Made by a program: the position numbers and the translations under genes. From Siphonodentalium dalli (Eukaryota > Mollusca > Scaphopoda > Gadilida > Siphonodentaliidae), in NCBI GenBank assembly GCA_032622095.1, contig CP136066.1, positions 95,565,319 through 95,629,318 on the forward strand: 64,000 nucleotides of DNA, given 5' to 3'. Below the pieces are notes generated by a model. The model did no database searches. It saw nothing but the letters and a program-made list of their open reading frames with translations, and was not told the origin of the DNA. Shown here one piece after another: positions 47,192 to 60,606 of the stretch (position 1 is the first letter of the stretch; every line of letters begins with the position of its first letter).

Positions 47192-50100
47192 TATCAATCC
47201 GCCGTGCAGGACAGTCTTCCGAACTTTGCCATATCTGACATCGATGATCTCGATTCGTACTACGATTCTGTTGTTAGTGCGATAAACAAAGCTACAACGC
47301 AGCACATACCAAAAAAGTCTTTCAAATCCTTCGCCAAACCGTATTGGAACGACTCTTTGGAATCACTCCACCGCGAAATGCGCAATACTAGAAATAGCTG
47401 GTTAGAAAAAGGGAGACCGAGAGGTATTGTTTTTCGACGCGAACTTCGCAAATCTAATGGACAATACATGTCTGCTCAAAATGAACAAATTGATCATTCA
47501 GCTGAGTTAGATCAGGGACTCTTTTTCAAGCTCTTTAACAACAAAAGAACGAAATCAAAACCGGATAGTAAATTATTCAATGTAAATGGCAAAATAATCC
47601 GGAATACGTCAGACATTACCGCTGCATGGGCAGATTACTATGAACAACTCTATTCACCTCTACAACCGCCCACTTTCAATTCAGAACATCTGGAGAAGAC
47701 ACAACGTTTGATTGCAGATATTTCTGAACATAAGTTACCTTCTAACGTAGACCAATCTCTCATGTATGAAATATCACACAGAGAGCTCAAAAACGCTATT
47801 AGTAACGCCAAAACGGGGAAAGCATCAGGCCCCGACCGGATATGCTATGAGCACGTGGTGTATGGTGGCGATACATTGCTTAACTGCACAGCATACATGC
47901 TGTCTATGATGTTGAAACTCACACATGTTCCAAAAATGGCCAAGACAGGATTAATGATTTCCTTGTATAAGGGTGGAGACAAACCAAAGAACAAGTTCGA
48001 TAGCTACAGAGCAATTACACTCTTACCCATATTCTATAAGCTCCTGGAAAAGGTTCTGCTCAATCGCTTCGAAATTAATACACCATATCTCGTTAAAGTT
48101 CACCCCCTTCAGAACGGGTTCCAGAAAGAAATAAGTTGATTAATGTCATCATATGTAGTTAGCGAATGCATTAATTACACATCAGAGCAGAATAGTAATA
48201 TAAGCTTTATGCATGTTTCCTAGATGTCCGTAAAGCCTTTGATACTGTGTGGTTAGACGGCCTATTGGTCAAACTTTACGATCGCGGTTTTCGTGGACAT
48301 ATATGGTTCACACTACAGGAGATTTTGTCTGGATTTACTTGCTTCGTCAATTATGGTAAATCATTGTCAAGGGAAATCAAAATACTACAAGGGACGCGAC
48401 AAGGTGAATTTATCCCCTCTCCTATACATGTTGTATATAGATGATCTGTTATCTGAACTCGAGGCATCGAACTATGGTCTTCGGGTTGTCTCCACACACT
48501 GCGCATCGCCAACTCAAGCGGATGATATGACACTTTTTTCGCTCACAAACGTGGGCCTACAACGTCTTTGTGATATTTGCACACTGTATAGCCGATTGTG
48601 GCGATTTACATACAACGCACAGAAATGTAAAACCATTGTATTCAATGAAAAAGTAAAGAATCTGCCTGTGCATCCAAGGAGATGGAAACTTGGTGACGGG
48701 TATGTTGACGAAACTGATCACATAACCCATCTTGGCATAACGTTGCATAGAAGCGACTTCGCTCGTGAGTTCATCGACTGTATTGTCAACAAAATAAAAT
48801 CCACCTACTTCATGCTGAGCAATGCTGGCATGTATGCAGGTGGAATCACTCATCAAAGTTGCGAAACTCTTTTACAGATCCATAATTATTCCAAAGGGTC
48901 TATACGGATCTGAACTCTTGTGTGGTCTATCAGAAACCCATTGGTCAACTCTTGAGAAAATTCATCGCTTCTGCCTCAAGCATATCCAAGGACTTCCTGT
49001 ACGTGCTCGCACTGATATCGTTTTGGGGATGCTTGGCATCCATCCTATCAAGTCATTGATTGATGCCAGGAAACTAAATTTGTTTGGAAGAAGCCTGTGT
49101 CGTATGCATCCTGGCAAAGCTTGTAAGGAAATGTTTGTCACAAGACTTCACATGTACTTCACGGGACAACTGGAAAACCCAAATTCTTTCATCAGCGACA
49201 TTAACAACACTCTTGTTGAATACAACCTATCCGAGCATATGCATCAGTATGTTCATTTCTGCTCATTTCCTCTGAAATCCGAATGGAAGCGCATTACAAA
49301 AACCGCGATTAACGACAAATGCGTACAGAAATGGACAGAAAGAACAAATTGTGACACCTCATTTGCGCGTTTTCGAAAAATTCAACCATACCCTAGTATG
49401 TGTCACTTATGGAGAACATGTCGTAAATACCCTATGCATAAGATTGCATTTATCACAGTCGGCCAGCTCATCGCTGGAAGCGCATTCTCTCAACATAACA
49501 CATGTACATTATGCTGCCAGTCACACTCTGACATTATTGAGCACGCACTTATATCATGCAGTAGCCCACTTATGCACTCCCACAGAAACGAAATGTGGTA
49601 CCAGATGATTGATCGTTTAGGCATACCGCTATTCGTATGGGCCACGAGTCTCCACAACAGCGACCTCTTATTGCTTCATCTCACACATCTCCCACGTGAT
49701 ATATTCACATTTCTTGAGCAAGTTGAGGACACCTCAGAGTTTACGAGATTCATTGTTCTTCACACAAACTTAATTTGGAGGCGCTATGTCGAACTCTCAG
49801 CCACTACGCATGACGGTTTGTGCTAAACAATACTTGGTCGTTATGCGCTACGGGTGTTCGTCCTAAGTCGCACATAAATGTACCACATTCTGTCCTGTCC
49901 ATAGAATCCGAAGACGCGACAAAATAAATAAACATGAGTAAAAATATATACATGAGTGGTGCTGGGGAAATGGTCGGCTCCGAGTCGGTAAGACTGCACA
50001 AATGCATTGGCGTTTGTGGGTCTTCCAGAGAGAGAGAGAGAGATCCCTGATTTGGGTCCAACTCCGGCTTGGTCGTCTCGGAGTTTGATATTTCTCTGGT

Positions 50101-50694
50101 CTCAGTTCTCCTTTTTGGCGATTTTGGGATTCGAGAAATTATAGCCGTAACGTGGTCCACTTCTAATAACCACTGGTTTAAATCTAGTAAACCAAACACG
50201 GGCAGCTACTCGGATTATATGGACAGAACAGAACCTATAACTGCAAAGCATGCAATAGGAAGCGAGCGCGTGATTGTCGGTGAGAAAGTGTGTGAAATGT
50301 ATTTGTCTGATGTTTGTGGGTTTATTTGAATATATGTGTTTGTGGACATGTGGGGAAAACTGCACCGATATCCACTTGCCACATGTGAAAGAGCTTGGTT
50401 GAGTGTTGTTGTGATCATAGCGTATGTATGTGCGATTGTGTGTGTTTGCGTTATGTTTTAGATTGTGTATGCGTACGGGTGTGGTCGAGAGGGTGTGTGT
50501 TTGTTGGCGTGGACTCTCACATATGTAAGCTCGTGATCATGTAAATATAATTAGAATTATATTCTTTTCCTCGGTTGAATGCTCTCTTGCCTGTCTGTTC
50601 ATTACGTCTTTTTGATTGCTAATTGTAAATATGTTGCATTCATGTACCCTATGTCTTTTGTTAAATCTTCAATACTGGAGGCAATACAGATATA
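47192..50694 (+). mobile_element. 5'-truncated non-LTR retrotransposon (LINE) insertion
   Basis: The insertion begins in mid-ORF directly after a 46-bp repeat (47146-47191) and ends before the second copy of that repeat (50695-50740), so it looks like one target-primed insertion. It has coding sequence to 49826, a 3' UTR of about 870 bp with a GA run and GT-rich DNA, and a TATATATAAA tail. The endonuclease domain is missing. It lies right of the visible receptor exons, plus strand. Confidence 0.85.
47198..49826 (+). pseudogene. LINE ORF2 remnant: reverse transcriptase and C-terminal zinc-knuckle region
   Basis: An RNA-dependent DNA polymerase that once copied the element's RNA at the target site. 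Visible in order: a pre-RT region (47204-47800), RT block 1 (AKTGKASGPDRICYEHVV), block 2 (YRAITLLPIFYKLLEKVLL), palm A (LDVRKAFDTVWLDGLLVKL, about 48223), the TRQG turn (48396), LLYMLYIDDLLSEL, and palm C as QADDMTLFS (48519) with both Asp kept. The C-terminal part (48822-49826) ends with a CTLC..H....HALISC zinc-knuckle-like motif. A stop after 48139 and frame changes near 48.15, 48.40 and 48.85 kb break it. Clade not determined; an I/Jockey-superfamily member is likely. Confidence 0.88.
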
Positions 50695-50740
50695 TATAAA
50701 CAAGAAAACTAAGTTGCATGCATGAGGTCGCCCGTGAACT
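50695..50740. repeat. Right copy of 46-bp target-site duplication
   Basis: Matches 47146-47191 at 45 of 46 positions. A 46-bp duplication is long for a non-LTR element but within the known range. Confidence 0.85.
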
Positions 50741-50765
50741 ATCTACCATAGAATTGTTGTAGCTA

Positions 50766-51153
50766 TCGATTATACATTTTGGAACACCTGTCTGTATGTA
50801 TGTGTGTATGTATGAATGCATGTGTGTATGTGTTATAGACTCTAACACTGCTCGACCGATCCGACTCGGATTTGGTATTTAACGTGTCAACTTGACCTCG
50901 CTCATAGGCCTGTTTCTGTACCTTGACCGATCCGACTAAACATTTGTGTGTATGACTACTTCGATCCCGGGAGCAATATGGACGGGTCCAATTTCACGTG
51001 GGACCATGTCCTCGAACGTGCTGATATAGGCATGTTTCTGGACCAATTGAACAATAGTTTGGCCAGACGCTGTATATACTGGGTACTGTCCAGATGGAGG
51101 CGATCACAAAAAAATCCCTAAATAGCCCGAACGAAGTCGAGTACATCAGCTAG
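50766..51153 (+). mobile_element. Helitron-like family 4, copy 1
   Basis: A|TCGATTATACATTTTGGAAC at the 5' end, a (GTAT)n region, then GACC-rich sequence; the 3' end has GCCCGAACGAAGTCGAG, spacer, and CTAG at 51150. A second element starts at the next base. Confidence 0.7.
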
Positions 51154-51653
51154 TCTAATATATATTTTGGACATTTGTCTGTCTGTTTGTCTGTAAGCTA
51201 TGGCCGGGTAAACTGCCAGACAGATTTGACGAAATTTGGTACCTAGGGCAAATTATTTCCAAGGAGTATTTTGGACGGGTCAAATCTTGATCCCGACCTG
51301 ACTTTGACATTCAAAAAGATCAATTCAAGGTCAAATCTGGTAAAACGGAAGGATTTCAACAAAATTTGATACCTACAGTTACTTTTGTCCCAGGAGTGTT
51401 TCGGATGGGTCAAATCATGACCCCGACCTGATCTTGACATTCAAAATTGTCAATTCAAGGTCAAATCGGGTAAAGCCGGGCGGATTTCGACGGGTACTTT
51501 TGTCGGGCACTTTTGTCCGGGAGTGTTTAGGACGGGTCAAATCGTGACCCCGACATGACCTTCACCTTTAAAATGGTCAATTCAAGGTTAAATCGCGCAA
51601 TTCTCCGAAAAGCAGAGGGGAACATCCCGGACGAAGTCGGGTCCACCAGCTAC
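51154..51653 (+). mobile_element. Helitron-like family 4, copy 2
   Basis: The 5' TCTAATATATATTTTGGAC follows the CTAG of copy 1 without gap. Inside are three to four units with GGACGGGTCAAATC and TCAATTCAAGGTCAAATC, related to family 3. The 3' hairpin CCCGGACGAAGTCGGG is intact, but the final CTAG reads CTAC. Confidence 0.75.
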
Positions 51654-51839
51654 TATTATATATTTCTAGATTTAGCTACAAACTAAAAACCTGTATATTG
51701 TACAAAGAAATGTTTGACAAATATATCTATATCAATATTACCATACGAGTCATTAAAATAGATATGACGAAACAAATTTTGAAGGGTGCATGTATCAGGT
51801 AAATTTTTATATTTCAAATGATGACAGGAATGCGGAAAG

Positions 51840-52450
51840 TTGAAGTACCTACGCAATACTGGCTATCCACATGAAGAGATATACATGTATATACAAACCA
51901 AAATAGAAGATGACTGCTGGCGACAATGTTTTCCAAAAAAATTCAAAGCATTCGATAGCTACCATCTAGTTTTCAGCCCGAAGATCAATATGAAGTTTGG
52001 TGACTATCAGATGAGGGATATGTCTGTGCAGTTGCTAAACAATTCAGTCATGCAAAAGAGTAAAATACCAAATTGCTGCCTGTGGTCATGTTTTTTAACG
52101 AAATTCGGAAAAATTAGATTATTCTCACCCTGGTTATCCAGAAGATCATTGTGGAATCTGGTGACGATCGGACGAGGGGTGTCGTTTGTAGGATCAACCA
52201 AATTATTTAGCCATAAAAATAGTAAAATTCAAGATCACCGCTGGCAGTGATGTTTTCACAAGGAAAGTTTGAGAACAAAATATGGCTCACATCTAGCGGT
52301 GACCCAAAATATCCACATGAGAAAAAGTTCTCCAATAAAAGCTGGCTGCAGGGTGCGCCAATTGATTCAAATTTGAAATTTAGCAGGGTGTACTGCTGGT
52401 GGACATGTTTCCCCCGCAAATTTGATAGACTGATGGACAAAACCACTCAA
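51840..52450. repeat. Diverged relatives of the 11.3-12.45 kb array
   Basis: CCCGAAGATCAATATGAAGTTTGGTGAC and similar stretches with AAAGAGTAAAAT(A/T)C, at the spacing of the earlier array but highly diverged. The 136- and 105-codon frames here are repeat artefacts. Confidence 0.55.
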
Positions 52451-53200
52451 TCCGTTGAATCAATATACATGTATACATGGATTCATTTATATGCATTGTT
52501 ATACACAGTACCGGTATATAAAGGTACTGAAAATAACTATATTACTATAGTATACACAAAATAAACCATATATCATGGCTATGGGTTCTAATATCCGAAC
52601 ATGACAACTGAGAACTTGGTGTGAATTGAAGAGTGGTGGTGTCTCAAGCATATCTAACCCTCCACGTTAGAAACATGCCATTAAATGGCATAAGTATAAT
52701 CTAGCTTGAGGACAGAAGTGATCCATAAAACCCCCCTTAATTCAATCAGGTCCTCGCGCGCGATGTATGGTCGATCACATGATGATCTAGGGGGAATTAT
52801 AATTGTTGTATAAATAAAACAGCACAACATGTAAATATAACATAAAATAGTGCTACATCTTAGTACAGACTATTGCCACATATAATCAGTGACTATACAT
52901 ACAGTCTGACAAAATAAAGTTTCAGTGACACTCTATCCGAAGATGGGAATAATTTCATCTGTTACAGTCAATGGAGCAATTATGAATCTGGAAAGGTGAA
53001 ATTTCTAAGTAATACTAGATATCCACATGACGCGATAACATATAACGTAAATGCAATATGGTCGCTGCGACCATTTTTTCCTATGAAATTCAAAAAATAT
53101 TTGATAGCTCTCATCTGATAGATCAATATCAAGACAAATATGAAGTTTGGTGATGATCGGATGAGTGAAGTGGACTGTGGTCTGTGCTAAACGGTTTAGT
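52451..53200. other. AT-rich sequence, one short repeat unit
   Basis: No gene recognised. 53030-53200 is one more diverged unit of the 11.3 kb array (AAGTTTGGTGATGATCGGATGAG). Confidence 0.4.
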
Positions 53201-53204
53201 AATG

Positions 53205-53714
53205 CTTAAAAAGATTCTTACCTTAATATTTTTATGTTCACTTTATAAACTTCACTGAGTCATCTTTGTCATGTATTGAATTTGATATCTTTTGTTAACA
53301 GTTTATAAATCATGTATGCCTCATGTTTGTTATTTTAATTTATGTGTTTATTATCATTAAATAAAGTTGCATTCCTTAAAAAGATTCTTACCTTAATGTT
53401 TTTATGTTCACTTTATAAACTTCACTGAGTCATCTTTGTCATGTATTGAATTTGATATCTTTTGTTAACAGTTTATAAATCATGTATGCCTCATGTTTGT
53501 TATTTTAATTTATGTGTTTATTATCATTAAATAAAGTTGCATTCCTTAAAAAGATTCTTACCTTAATGTTTTTATGTTCACTTTATAAACTTCACTGAGT
53601 CATCTTTGTCATGTATTGAATTTGATATCTTTTGTTAACAGTTTATAAATTATGTATGTCTCGTGTTCGTTATTATATTGTATGTGTTTATTATCAGTAA
53701 ATAAAGTTATCATT
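53205..53714. repeat. Three tandem 170-bp units
   Basis: Units start with TTAAAAAGATTCTTACCTTAAT at 53205, 53375 and 53545, exactly 170 bp apart. Units 1 and 2 are almost identical and unit 3 has diverged in its second half (TCGTGTTCGTTATTATATTG). Each unit ends with AATAAAG, like a polyadenylation signal. Confidence 0.95.
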
Positions 53715-54770
53715 TAAAATAAATGTATTCACGTCCTCAATTATTATTTCACAAAAAAGCTCCGTATACACCTTTTATTCCGAGCCGGACTCAGCCTCGG
53801 GTACATTTTTAGTGTGTACCGAATTGGCACACGTCGACTGGGGCGAGTTGGCCATGGGGAGATTTGACCGATTCCGACACCTTCTATAATTTACAGTATG
53901 TACCCGTTTACGCGTAGTTTACTTTAGAAAGTTCCGCAATTAATACCGTAAATAGAGCGACTGTATTTGACAGAGAATGCCTCTGTTATTGATTATCAAG
54001 TTGCGATACATTAAAAACGACAAATTCACATGCTCGTTCAAACGCAGTAGTCTATTTTCCCCATGTTAAAGGACATCCACAAATACTAAATAACGCTAAC
54101 CTACTGCAAATGTTTTACACGACAACTGTTAACATAATTGGGCTGAATTCATCTGATGCGGTATTATTCCTCAAAATAAAGAACAAAACCATCGTTACTT
54201 GGAAATGTAGTTTGGGCTAACATTTACATAAATCCTCCACATGATTTATCCCGACACACACGTCAGACGAGAAACAGCCACCAGAGAAACGCCCAAATTG
54301 GGCGAAATAAGACTTGGAGTCATTGGCTTGAAAGTAAATATGGACAAATGCCAGATAGTATGGATCGGAACAATGAATAACTGTACTTCCACGCCTGTCA
54401 CATAATGGCAAATTAAACTCTCAGAAACCTTCACTGTATAATATATAGGCAAAACATTAGTACTCACTTACAATGTACCTGGTCATATTATAGATCTAAA
54501 TTAGACGAGTAAGATTGATGAAATCAAACAGTCTATCGATAAATGTAAACACAGGTCAGTGCCGCCCCTTGGAAGAGAAGGATGTAGTTATTAAATCCCA
54601 TCTGATCCCGAAACTGGTACAATGAATTTCAGCTCTGTCAAACCCCAACAAAACGTGTTCGACAACAATACTCTACTGTCCAAATTCCTCGGGAATGGGA
54701 AACGAGACAGAATAAAACGAACACAACTTTTTCAAAATAACAAGCATGCACGGGGGTATGCGAATGTTAA
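53715..54770. other. No feature recognised
   Basis: AT-rich. Short minus-strand frames at 54217-54467 have no family resemblance. Confidence 0.35.
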
Positions 54771-55169
54771 AGATGAACAATCCTATTAAACGCCTCTAAA
54801 TTAATATTTCTTTAGCTTCCGGGTAATAAAATATTTGATTCGAGTCGAGGAATCCACCCACCAAAGCTTAGAGTTATCATATATCGATGTTTGTAATCTG
54901 TTATTTTTCACCACTGGGAATATTTGACGGCCTGGCAAAAATCAGCTGACTTCTTATAGAAATGGTACAGACACGCATGCGCGCACGCAGTTACGAGAGG
55001 TCACGCAAGGTCGTGACTCCCTGTGCAGTCACTGGCGACCAAATAATTTCGGAATAGAAATTTATATAAAATAAACTAATTTTGATAACTAAATCGGATT
55101 TTGATGAAATTCCGTTGTTGTTGTTGTAACTGAATGATACGATGACCATCGAATCGGATTATATACCTT
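54770..55169. mobile_element. Diverged copy of the 42.2 kb TTAA foldback element
   Basis: ATATTTGATTCGAGTCGAGGAATCCACCCACCAAAGCTTAGAGT parallels the left arm at 42.23 kb (described here as two shorter stretches: ATATTTGATTCGAGT and CACCAAAGCTTAGAGT), and the right end GAATCGGATTATATACCTTTAA matches the family terminus. The centre is different and not palindromic. Confidence 0.5.
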
Positions 55170-55185
55170 TAAATATCTACTCATT

Positions 55186-56570
55186 TATATAATCCTCTGA
55201 CGGTTCGATGTCTCTCAGTTTGCAAGAATATATGTATCTTTTAAATAGAATGATAAATATACGTTTAATGCTTCTTCTATGTATCTGTTTTGCTAGCTCA
55301 TTATGTGAATGCCCTGATTTCCATCCCCATATAAATATGACAGTTGGAAAGATATAATTGTTCAAGTGACTTAATTGATATTTGTCGAGATTTGTCGAGA
55401 TTTGTCGAGATTGTAAAATTCGAACACCAAACACTCATTAAAACGGATATGGAAATGGCCTGGGTGAAAATTTTAACCCGCACCATTATCTTCCTCGTAA
55501 AAAGGTACCCCTCTTGGACTGCCTTGGTGCCATCTCGATTGTACCTTGTGAATTTATATAGAACACAGACAGAAAGACAGACAGCACGATTTGATTCCTC
55601 GTATCATTTGAGAAGAACTTGTATGAATTTGATGGTAATTGGTACTAAAAATATTTTTTTCTCAGTTTTGGTGGAAATCGGCTCTAAACATATTGTTATC
55701 ATGTTTTGTGTCCCTTTCACCTCTATGCACAACTGACTCGAACGACCCCACTTGTGACATCCTTTGACCACACAATTACACTCCTGATATCATGGAGATG
55801 ATTATTTATAAGTTTGGTGCTATTCGGCGACTAAATAATTTTTTATCACATGTGGTGCCCACCACTCCCCGCCCTATCTCTCACACAAACAGCACCATTA
55901 TGGCGTCTTTAAATCACATGCTTAGATTCCTCGTATCATGGATAAGAACATGTATCAATTTGGTGGAAATTTGCGCTAAAAATATTGTGTATCAATTTTG
56001 GTGCAGCCCTCCCTTTCACTCCACCCCTGACTCGAATGAGGCCATGGAGATTATGTTGTATAAGTGTGGTGGCAATCGGCAACCAAACCAATTCTTAGCT
56101 AACTTAGTGCCCACCCTCAATATCTCATCCAAACGAGACCAGTCTGGCGTCTTTAAATCGCACAATTAGATTCATTGTATCATGAAGAAGAATATATATC
56201 AATTTGGTGGAAATAGGTGCTAAAATTAGTTTTATCAATTTTGGTGCCCCTCTCCCCTTCCGTGCATCCCTGACTCGATTGACACCACTTTTGACATATC
56301 TAAACCACACCATTAGATTCTTCATATCATGGGGATGAGTATACATGTATGTAAGTTTCGTGGCAATCGGCGACAAAACAAATCTGCCCCTCCCCTGTTA
56401 TGACCCTGACAACAACGGCGTCACTTTGGAAAATTCTAACCCGCACCATTATCTTTCTCATAAAAAGTTACCCCTAGTAGACCCCTTTGGTATCATCAAG
56501 ATGGTCCCCTGTGAATTTCTATAGAACACAGACAGACAGACAGACAGACTTTTGCAAATATAGATATAGA
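55186..56570 (-). mobile_element. Family 1 Helitron-like copy, 3' end lost
   Basis: On the minus strand the 5' end is intact (A|TCTATATCTATATTTGCA, then GTCT repeats, then the GGGGAGGGGCAGA repeat units). It follows copy B to the TAATCCTCTGACGGTTCGA region and then stops, lacking the last 750 bp or so including the hairpin and CTAG. A TTAA-type foldback element abuts the break at about 55.17 kb. Confidence 0.65.
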
Positions 56571-56617
56571 TATTGCATGGATAGCTAAATGAGTTAGCAT
56601 TAATATCCTCCTGCAGA

Positions 56618-57037
56618 CAGGGACGTGCGACAGGTTGTTTTGTGTCTCACACCCCCAACTTTGGTCAAATTTGTCTACAGTTGGAAATGTCATAGCTGGC
56701 ACATTGGTTGTTTTCAGACCAACATTTGCATATTTGTATACTTTGGGTCCAACTTTTAAGCATTGAAATGGCCAACAGTTGTAAAAGTTCCAACCTTATA
56801 AGGGGGTATGAGGTTGGAAATTTACAAAACTAGGGAAGCTGGAGGCCAATTTAGTTGCTAGGATTTTGCAATTTATGCTACCACCCAGGCCTATGAGGGA
56901 ACAGATGGATAAAAGCAAAGCCCATAGGGGTGGGTGCATTTTGAATTACACAAACGTGCGAATTTGATATGGTTCAATGGGTGCAGTCGGAAATTCCAAG
57001 GTGGACTTGTAACGGAAGCCTTCTAGCCACGTCCCTG
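56618..57037. mobile_element. hAT-like MITE, complete
   Basis: Ends CAGGGACGTG and CACGTCCCTG (10-bp inverted), flanked by CCTGCAGA and CATGCAAA, an 8-bp duplication matching at 6 of 8. CAGGG ends with 8-bp duplications are typical of hAT elements. The interior (420 bp) has CAACAGTTG / TTGGAAA motifs and no coding sequence. Confidence 0.6.
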
Positions 57038-57045
57038 CATGCAAA

Positions 57046-58850
57046 CGGAGAACATGATGAATGGTGTGGTTTGAATATATCCCGATAAATTCGTGCCCGC
57101 ATTAGGTCGACCAACGGAACGTATTAATCAGATAGAATGCAAAGCATGGAATTATCACCTAGTACAAACGCTATCGCATGCCAAATGGGGTGGGATGCTG
57201 AAAAATCGCAAGCCAATTTGCGCGCGATTTAGTTTGCCGTGTCCCGCGTGACTCAGCATCGCATGCGAATATGTTTCGATTGTAAAATTCAAAGAAATGT
57301 AACTCTAACATACCCGTTATTTAGTAAAAAATCATACCAAAAGAATGACACCACAAAGAGACACATTTCAAAAACACTATAGGAAAAATCACTTTTAGGG
57401 TGGGTGGGCTTGGTGGAGGCGGACGGCACTGTCTAAGACCTGTTGGGAAACACAAAATTCAAACTGTTATTGCGTTAAGCAACGTCACCCCTTTTTCAAA
57501 TTGATATCGAGGCAGTCAGGTCGCGCCAGCGACCGCTGCCGCGGGGGCCTGATGGCTCATAAAAACAACTCTATATAGCATCAAGGGTAGACTGAGCAAA
57601 TCGAGACGGGATGCTGGTCCCGCCAAACTCTCCAGACGGCATCGACATATCAAAACGCATGCGATTCTCGCCTATCGTATCCGTATTTGGACGAGATTGT
57701 AAGACCATAGCCTGGAATTATGGCTGGTCAATTTCACGCAGTGAGTCCGATCTCATCCAATGCAACCTCGCGAGTTATTCACCTAATTTTATGACCCTGA
57801 TTCATCTATTTAATTATTGTAAATAAAACTAATACATAAAGATTTTGCGTGATAATTGCGTGATATGACAAATCGATCATAACATATACATATGTAGGTA
57901 AAACTCGTGTGGAACTCATCCGTACGCTCCCTTGATTCCGAATTCAATTCCAAATGATCCTATACATAAAAGTGTATATCCTATAATTGACCACAGTTAT
58001 TCTATGTAATCCACCAACGTCCACGCAGCTTCCGGACGGATCAGAGTGTTATTTTAATTGGAGTGGGCAGTAAGACAGCCAATTCATGGCTATGCACTCT
58101 ATCTCCAGGCAATTATATTAAGGAGCACTCAGCCCATCTGGTGGATAGTTATCCCAGATGGGTTAGCATAGATTTTGTTGTTTTTCTCTTTTAATCTGTA
58201 TGAACGACATTATCTTCATTATTATTTGCGCATATTTTGTTAGAGTTGCTCTTTGTCAATATATTATCTCTCTCATCTCTCTATGAGTGCTGTAACGTTT
58301 AATGCGCCTGCCAATACACCATTGGAAGTAATGACCCAAAGCAATTAACAGTTGCATGTAGGAGCCCAGAATCGTCATTTGAATATCGATTTACCCTGTG
58401 GGTAAATAGATACTATATAATTTATTATACAACATTACGGATGAAGGGACTGATTATGGGATTATGTATACTTGGATAATTGCATGCAGACTGGCTGTAT
58501 TTGTTTTGTTTAGAGATATAATTGTGATTATATATAGCTCCACCCGTGCAAAACGTACACGAGACCTGATGATGAGTATAACATGTCATGCATATTAAAT
58601 GCATTTGTCTTCACGGACATGATTCGTTTTGTTGGTGTATCTCTCTCAACCTCTCTCAAACAATTCGACAGAGAACAATGTATACAATAGGACGTGGTGG
58701 TAATCAAGCGAGCAATTAGCAATGATAGTTCGGATACAAAACTACGCAAAAAAAGATAAATAATTATGCGTGTTCTATATCCACGAACATACTGGGCTAC
58801 ATCCGAAACTCACATGTTCTGTTCGGTTAATTCATCCACTCATTCATTTA
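57046..58850. other. No gene recognised
   Basis: Unassigned DNA with a short GC-rich patch at about 57.5 kb (GCCAGCGACCGCTGCCGCGG hairpin). The 71-codon plus-strand frame at 57611 has no family resemblance. Confidence 0.35.
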
Positions 58851-59246
58851 TAGGGATGTGGAAGTGGTGTGTTGGGTTAACATACCAATTCCCCCATACG
58901 TTGGTCAACATTTTCAACATTTGGAAATGTCTAGCCCGACACAACATCAGTTGGAAATTTCATACTAAAAATTGGTTCACATCTTTTTAGTATGTAAATT
59001 GTTTCAGACAAAAACCCGCATATTTATAAAATTTAAATAATTTCCACCAAATTTGTGAACTGAAATAGTCACCAGATGAAAAAATCTAAACTTAGGGGTT
59101 GTCATATGCAACAGTTGGAAGAACCCGTTGTAAACTCGATGAAAAATCGAACCTAACAGAGGGGTGTAACTAGAAGTTCATGAAAGAGGGTACACTAAGA
59201 AACTCTAGGTGAAGACCCCGACAGGGACAATCTAGCCACGTCCCTG
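58851..59246. mobile_element. Diverged hAT-like MITE
   Basis: Ends TAGGGATGTGG and CTAGCCACGTCCCTG correspond to the termini at 56618 and 57037, with similar TTTGGAAATG / TTGGAAATTTC interior. Target duplication not recognisable. Confidence 0.45.
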
Positions 59247-60606
59247 CTAACTCATGGTTTACATTGATTTAATGTTTCCATTCGTTGTACAGTTCCGGGC
59301 CTATACTATCGAATAACATAGAATAGACTATACTATTAATATGACATTAGAACATAAAACACAAACAAACATAAACGTTTTCGCCCTTGCACATGCACCC
59401 TCACCTTAAAAATGGTCCATGTGCCGCCCTGTCTGATTAATAATGGAGATATTTTCAATCAGAACTTGTCAAAATGCGAAGTATATCACCCGCATCATTG
59501 ACATCCCAAATCTAGTTTAGCGACATCTCATCTCTGGATGACACCCTAAATTATGGCGGATAGTATTTTTGCGAACTGTTGGTCGCACTGTTCTGTGCAT
59601 GCATGTGTAACACAATGTGTGCAGCTCATTGGGCGTTCTCAATACAGAAAATCAGACTTTCCGCACATTCAAGTTGAAAGTTCTTGATTCTATAGGAAAC
59701 TCGCCAAATGTTCAGTTAATCATTAACTACAAATTACATGATACATAATCTCATTATCCATGCACTGTGCCACCAACTGTAGGATACCTACGTTACCATG
59801 CACATATATGTAAGTAATTTGCCAAATTATTGAGTACAGGTATGCATTACACGCGTTTTCATACTATGCTTGCTATGCATGCCAGGCGCATGCAACATAT
59901 TAATTGTGGTTATATATTATAGTTTGGTAACTAACTACATTGTACATATATAAAGTTAATACTATATTGCAAATGAATATGCAATAACTTACATCGATGT
60001 TTCAATGCATTTTATGTCACATATGAACATGGGCAGTTGAACAGCAATACCTATACTTTACCAAATTATTGTCCCATTACGAGGTAGAATATGTCAGCCC
60101 ATACGTCAGGGGAATAGTAACACCATGATTTTATTCGAACTTAGTATCGCAGTATAAGATTTGTTCATAACCGTGCGACAGAGGTGGTTCTCTGTCAACC
60201 AGGAGTCAATTGAACTACTTTTAATTATAAAATTCACGAATATTTGTCGTTTTTTCGAAGATTTCGTACTCTATTGATTTGATTCGCTGGTACACAGGTT
60301 ACTCATTTGTCACATAATCAGATGGAAATATAAATCGATGTTTACCAACTGTATCTCTTTTGAAATAAATTAGCTTCCCAACTCGAATTTCTTGTTAACT
60401 TCAACACAATAACAACAAGAAAACCATAGTCAGAAATGGTAACGCCACCAATATCATATTATTAGCCATAAATATAAATTATAATACAATTATTCTATAA
60501 ACTAGCTTTCAAATTTTTATGTGGAAAATTTGCATACTTCCATATTTCAAGTTTTCCCGTTTCTCGTGTCATACATTACTTTCTTCAAACTGTCTTCTTT
60601 ATTACG
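59247..60606. other. No feature recognised
   Basis: AT-rich sequence; I see no exon, repeat array or transposon terminus. Confidence 0.35.

Noticed and set aside
50020-50060. GA microsatellite as a splice tract or promoter element
   Set aside because: It lies in the 3' UTR of the LINE insertion and has no supporting context.
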